From positions 1 to 7,578 of the forward strand of contig JAJYCH010000210.1 in assembly GCA_021778575.1 (NCBI GenBank): a stretch of 7,578 bases of DNA, given 5' to 3'. The translations under genes and the position numbers were made by a program. Source of the DNA: Planctomycetota bacterium. GTDB taxonomy: Bacteria > Planctomycetota > Planctomycetia > Isosphaerales > Isosphaeraceae. Position 1 is the first letter of the stretch, and every line of letters begins with the position of its first letter. Of this stretch, positions 5,346 through 7,578 are shown piece after piece. A model generated the notes under the pieces. That model had not been told where the DNA came from. It ran no database searches and was given only the letters and a program-made list of their open reading frames with translations.

Positions 5346-7300
5346 GGCGCGGCTCCGGGTTCGAGTTCGCGAGCTTCAACGGTTCGGCGATACTGGAACG
5401 GCAGGCTCCGCGCCACCCCCAGCACCAGGGTCGAGAACCGATGCCCGTCCTGGTCGAGCGCTGTCTTGATCTTGCCGACGGCACACTCGTCATCCGGCTG
5501 AATCTCGCGACCCAGACCATACGACAGCAACTTTTCGATCAGATTTCGTTCAAAATCGACCTGGCGAGCCAGGATAATCTGCTTCAGAGCGTCGGCCCCA
5601 TCGAAGGACTGTCCGCCGGGAAGTTTGCCGGCCGAGTCGATTGGCCGGCCACCGCTCTCGGTCCTCCATCGGCCCACCGCGTCAAAATTCTCCAGTCCAT
5701 AACCGAGCGGGTCGATCCGGGCATGGCATCCCGCGCAATCGGGCTGGCGAGCGTGCTGGGCCATCTGCTCGCGAAACGACCTCGGCGACTCTCCCTTCTT
5801 CGAATCCGGCTCGGGAAGCTTCCCCGCGTTCGGCGGCGGGGGAGGGGGGGGCGTTCCGAAGATCACTTCCAGAATATACTTGCCGCGCAAGGTTGGGCTC
5901 GTCCGGTTCGTGTGCGAGGTCATGGCCAGGACGCTCCCCATCCCCAGCAAACCGCCACGATGCGAGCCCGATGCCAGCTTGACCCGTCGAAGCTCCGCCC
6001 CTTCGACGCCCGGGATCTCGTAATGCTTCGCCAGATCCTGATTCAGGTAGGCGTAATCGGCGTCGAGCAGTTCGAGGACACTCCGGTCGTCCTCGCGCAG
6101 TTTGGTGAAAAACGTGGTCGTCTCGTCGCGAAACGCCTGCCGGAGCGTGCCGTTGAACGTGGGGAAGAACTCGGTGCTCGGCCGGGCCTTGGCGAGCTTG
6201 CCGACCTGAAGCCAGCTCTCGGCGAAGTTGTCGGTCAAGGCGCGAGCCTTCGGGTCGAGCAGCATCCGGCGAACCTGGGCGTCAAGCACCACCGGGTCGG
6301 CGAGCCGGCCGCGATCGGCCAGGTCGAACAGCGTCGCGTCGGGCATCGTCGACCAGAGAAAATACGAAAGGCGGACCGCAAGCTCATGATCGCTGCCCCG
6401 TCGCGAATTCTCGAGGCCGGTCCGGGTGACGTCGCGCTCGACCCGGAACAAAAAGTGAGGCGAAATCAGCCCGGCCTTGAACATCAGGCGAATCGCCGCG
6501 TCCTCGGTCGCCCCCTGCTTCCTCGACCGGTCGTAAAGATCGAGAAATCGGCCGAGTTCGGCATCGTTCACCGGTCGACGGTACGCTCGACGGAGAAAGC
6601 GACTGATGACCTGCCGAGCCCACTCCCGTTCCGAGAGATCCGGAACGGGTCGAACCCCGAGCAGGCCCAGTTTCGCCGCCTGATTCGCGGGACGATCGAA
6701 GACCAGTTCGAGCGCTTTATCGGCGGCGGCGAAATACTTTTCCATCAGGACCGGCGGCAGGATCAACGCCTCGGCCAGGTTGGCGAAGCTCGACCCCGAA
6801 CCATCGCCGTCGGCGGGCATCCCAACCACCTCGGCCGAGTGAAACGAGACGCCCAGGAGGTCGCGAAGGGTCCGGTCGTACTCGTCGCGGGTGAGCCTCC
6901 GGACCGGCGGCGGACCGGGATCGAGGCTCGACGGATCATCGCAATCGAACGAATTCAGCGATTTCTTGAGCTGGCCGACCAGCCGATCGCGCGCTTCGGA
7001 AGCGACCTCGGGCTCTCCCACAGGCGGCATCTCCAGGGTCTCGACCTGCTGGACGACGCCTCGCCAGAATTTCCGCTCCTGACGGATCGACGCGGCATCA
7101 ACCGGCTTTGACAGATCCACGCCCCCCTTGGGCTTGGTCGAACCGTGGCACTTGACGCAATGCCGGGTCAAGAAGGGCTGGATCTCGTCGCGGAACGACG
7201 GATCGTCCGCCCCGGCCGCGAACCCGGGCCAGGAGCCAACCAGCAGAGCCAGGCCAAGCGCAAGTCTCTTGGCGGGGCAAAACTTGGGACCAACCCCCAT
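5342..7300 (-). CDS. DUF1592-type secreted protein with planctomycete cytochrome c domain
   Basis: From the ATG at 7298-7300 the product is 652 residues. It starts with a Sec signal peptide (basic start, then LALGLALLVGSWPGFAAGA), and GGGGAAG lies 5 nt upstream. An ATG at 7400-7402 would add 34 residues before the signal and lacks a Shine-Dalgarno, so it is less likely. Domains in order (family assignment from recalled motifs) are: a cytochrome c-like region with the haem motif CVKCH (48-52); DUF1587 with RRLTRDEYDRTLRDLLG (134-150); DUF1595 (about 222-288); DUF1592 with LSYFLWSTMPD (311-321), to about 431; DUF1588 with the seven-proline run (484-490) and a second CxxCH, CAGCH (522-526), followed by IDPLGYGLENFD; and DUF1585 (about 564-638). 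It should be periplasmic and may bind covalent haem. The substrate and reaction are unknown. Its stop overlaps the DUF1552 start. Confidence 0.9.
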   Translation of the reverse strand: MGVGPKFCPAKRLALGLALLVGSWPGFAAGADDPSFRDEIQPFLTRHCVKCHGSTKPKGGVDLSKPVDAASIRQERKFWRGVVQQVETLEMPPVGEPEVASEARDRLVGQLKKSLNSFDCDDPSSLDPGPPPVRRLTRDEYDRTLRDLLGVSFHSAEVVGMPADGDGSGSSFANLAEALILPPVLMEKYFAAADKALELVFDRPANQAAKLGLLGVRPVPDLSEREWARQVISRFLRRAYRRPVNDAELGRFLDLYDRSRKQGATEDAAIRLMFKAGLISPHFLFRVERDVTRTGLENSRRGSDHELAVRLSYFLWSTMPDATLFDLADRGRLADPVVLDAQVRRMLLDPKARALTDNFAESWLQVGKLAKARPSTEFFPTFNGTLRQAFRDETTTFFTKLREDDRSVLELLDADYAYLNQDLAKHYEIPGVEGAELRRVKLASGSHRGGLLGMGSVLAMTSHTNRTSPTLRGKYILEVIFGTPPPPPPPNAGKLPEPDSKKGESPRSFREQMAQHARQPDCAGCHARIDPLGYGLENFDAVGRWRTESGGRPIDSAGKLPGGQSFDGADALKQIILARQVDFERNLIEKLLSYGLGREIQPDDECAVGKIKTALDQDGHRFSTLVLGVARSLPFQYRRTVEARELEPGAAP

Positions 7301-7461
7301 CACGGCTTCCCCATCGGGCGAATGCGGGATCAAGGCGAGTGGATTCCATTGGAGAAGATCGGCGGCGCAACCACAAGAGCAATCGGGGTCGAGCGGAGGC
7401 ATGCATCAATTGTACCGACATAATACTGATGGAGGACTCGGACGGATTGATGCTCTGGAGT

Positions 7462-7479
7462 GCGAGAGCTTGCTCTCGC
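7462..7479. repeat. Perfect palindrome GCGAGAGC-TT-GCTCTCGC
   Basis: An 8-bp stem with a two-base spacer. It is the first of four related hairpins upstream of the DUF1592 gene. The core GAGCTTGCTC is shared with the next hairpin and, inverted, with the last two. Confidence 0.75.
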
Positions 7480-7486
7480 TTTGCTT

Positions 7487-7504
7487 CGTGGAGCTTGCTC
7501 CACG
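7487..7504. repeat. Perfect palindrome CGTGGAGC-TT-GCTCCACG
   Basis: An 8-bp stem with a two-base spacer, 7 nt after the previous palindrome. The central 12 nt, GGAGCTTGCTCC, recur inverted at 7544-7555. Confidence 0.75.
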
Positions 7505-7542
7505 GTCCTCGTCGGGAACCGCTTGGCCAGGTCACTCAGGCT

Positions 7543-7556
7543 CGGAGCAAGCTCCG
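7543..7556. repeat. Palindrome CGGAGC-AA-GCTCCG
   Basis: A 6-bp stem with an AA spacer. It is the inverted counterpart of the palindrome at 7487-7504, and its spacing to the last, truncated palindrome mirrors that of the first pair. Confidence 0.7.
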
Positions 7557-7565
7557 GTCGCCAGA

Positions 7566-7578
7566 GCGAGAGCAAGCT
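7566..7578. repeat. Palindrome GCGAGAGC-AA-GCT, cut by the window edge
   Basis: This is the first 13 nt of what should be a hairpin matching 7462-7479 in the opposite orientation; the right arm continues outside the window. Confidence 0.55.

Larger units (their letters stand above)
7467..7578. repeat. Two inverted copies of a 35-nt composite palindrome unit
   Basis: Copy A, 7467-7501 (plus), is AGCTTGCTCTCGCT, 9 variable bases, then GGAGCTTGCTCC. Copy B, 7544-7578 (minus), has the same 14 and 12 bases with a different 9-base centre. They are separated by 42 bp of unrelated sequence. Open frames across this region only translate the repeats, so 7403-7578 is taken as non-coding. Confidence 0.7.

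Noticed and set aside
3867..5501. Long plus-strand open frame (544 codons)
   Set aside because: It is antisense to the clearly recognisable DUF1552 gene. Its sequence is rich in Arg, Val, Asp and His with no domain, as expected for a shadow frame in GC-rich DNA.
5441..7111. Long plus-strand open frame (556 codons)
   Set aside because: It is antisense to the DUF1592 gene; composition is shadow-like and there is no recognisable motif or plausible start.
7098..7535. Minus-strand frame of 145 codons at the right edge
   Set aside because: Its N-terminal part only translates the palindromic repeat cluster and the rest overlaps the DUF1592 gene in another frame.
7462..7578. CRISPR-like array
   Set aside because: The repeats are palindromes in mixed orientation with short variable centres, not direct repeats with unique spacers of constant length, and no cas genes are present.

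Overview
The window looks like a planctomycete chromosome, most likely from the Isosphaeraceae. It is GC-rich and carries the paired DUF1592/DUF1552 secreted proteins that are multiplied in Planctomycetes, a Ser/Thr kinase N-terminus of the 'PGYEILGE' type, and intergenic space filled with short palindromic repeats. The taxonomic assignment is inference from gene content; there is no rRNA or other marker.

Layout from left to right. (1) Positions 1-255, minus strand: the first 85 codons of a probable Ser/Thr protein kinase that runs off the left edge. (2) Positions 256-939: a 684-base divergent intergenic region with no convincing gene. It holds two inverted GTAG-type palindromic elements, a 12-bp inverted repeat interleaved with them, and an 8-bp inverted repeat just upstream of the next gene. 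(3) Positions 940-2217, plus: a GAF-like plus HD-GYP protein, a predicted cyclic-di-GMP phosphodiesterase with an intact active site. (4) Positions 2234-3124, minus: a seven-repeat beta-propeller of unknown function, convergent with the HD-GYP gene (16 bp apart). Its 5' end abuts a pair of palindromic repeats. (5) Positions 3228-3839 (possibly to 3893), minus: two tandem genes for tiny paralogous zinc-finger proteins in an AT-rich patch. (6) Positions 3897-7300 (possibly to 7402), minus: a DUF1592-type c-type cytochrome-like protein followed by a Tat-exported DUF1552 protein, overlapping by ATGA. (7) Positions 7403-7578: a cluster of GAGCTTGCTC-type palindromes arranged as two inverted copies of one composite unit, the last cut by the window edge.

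How the genes fit together. The kinase and HD-GYP genes form a divergent signalling pair that shares an upstream region. The DUF1592/DUF1552 genes are clearly co-transcribed and probably act together outside the cytoplasm, but their biochemical role is not known. The zinc-finger genes lie directly downstream in the same direction and could be read through from that operon. They differ in base composition, however, and have their own ribosome-binding sites, so they look like an insertion.

The parts most worth a second look are the tandem mini zinc-finger genes in their AT-rich island, the REP-like elements with a GTAG base (two different palindromes in one 21-nt format), and the composite palindrome cluster at the right edge. 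I see no CRISPR array, transposase, tRNA, rRNA or recognisable riboswitch, and nothing that can confidently be called a new system.
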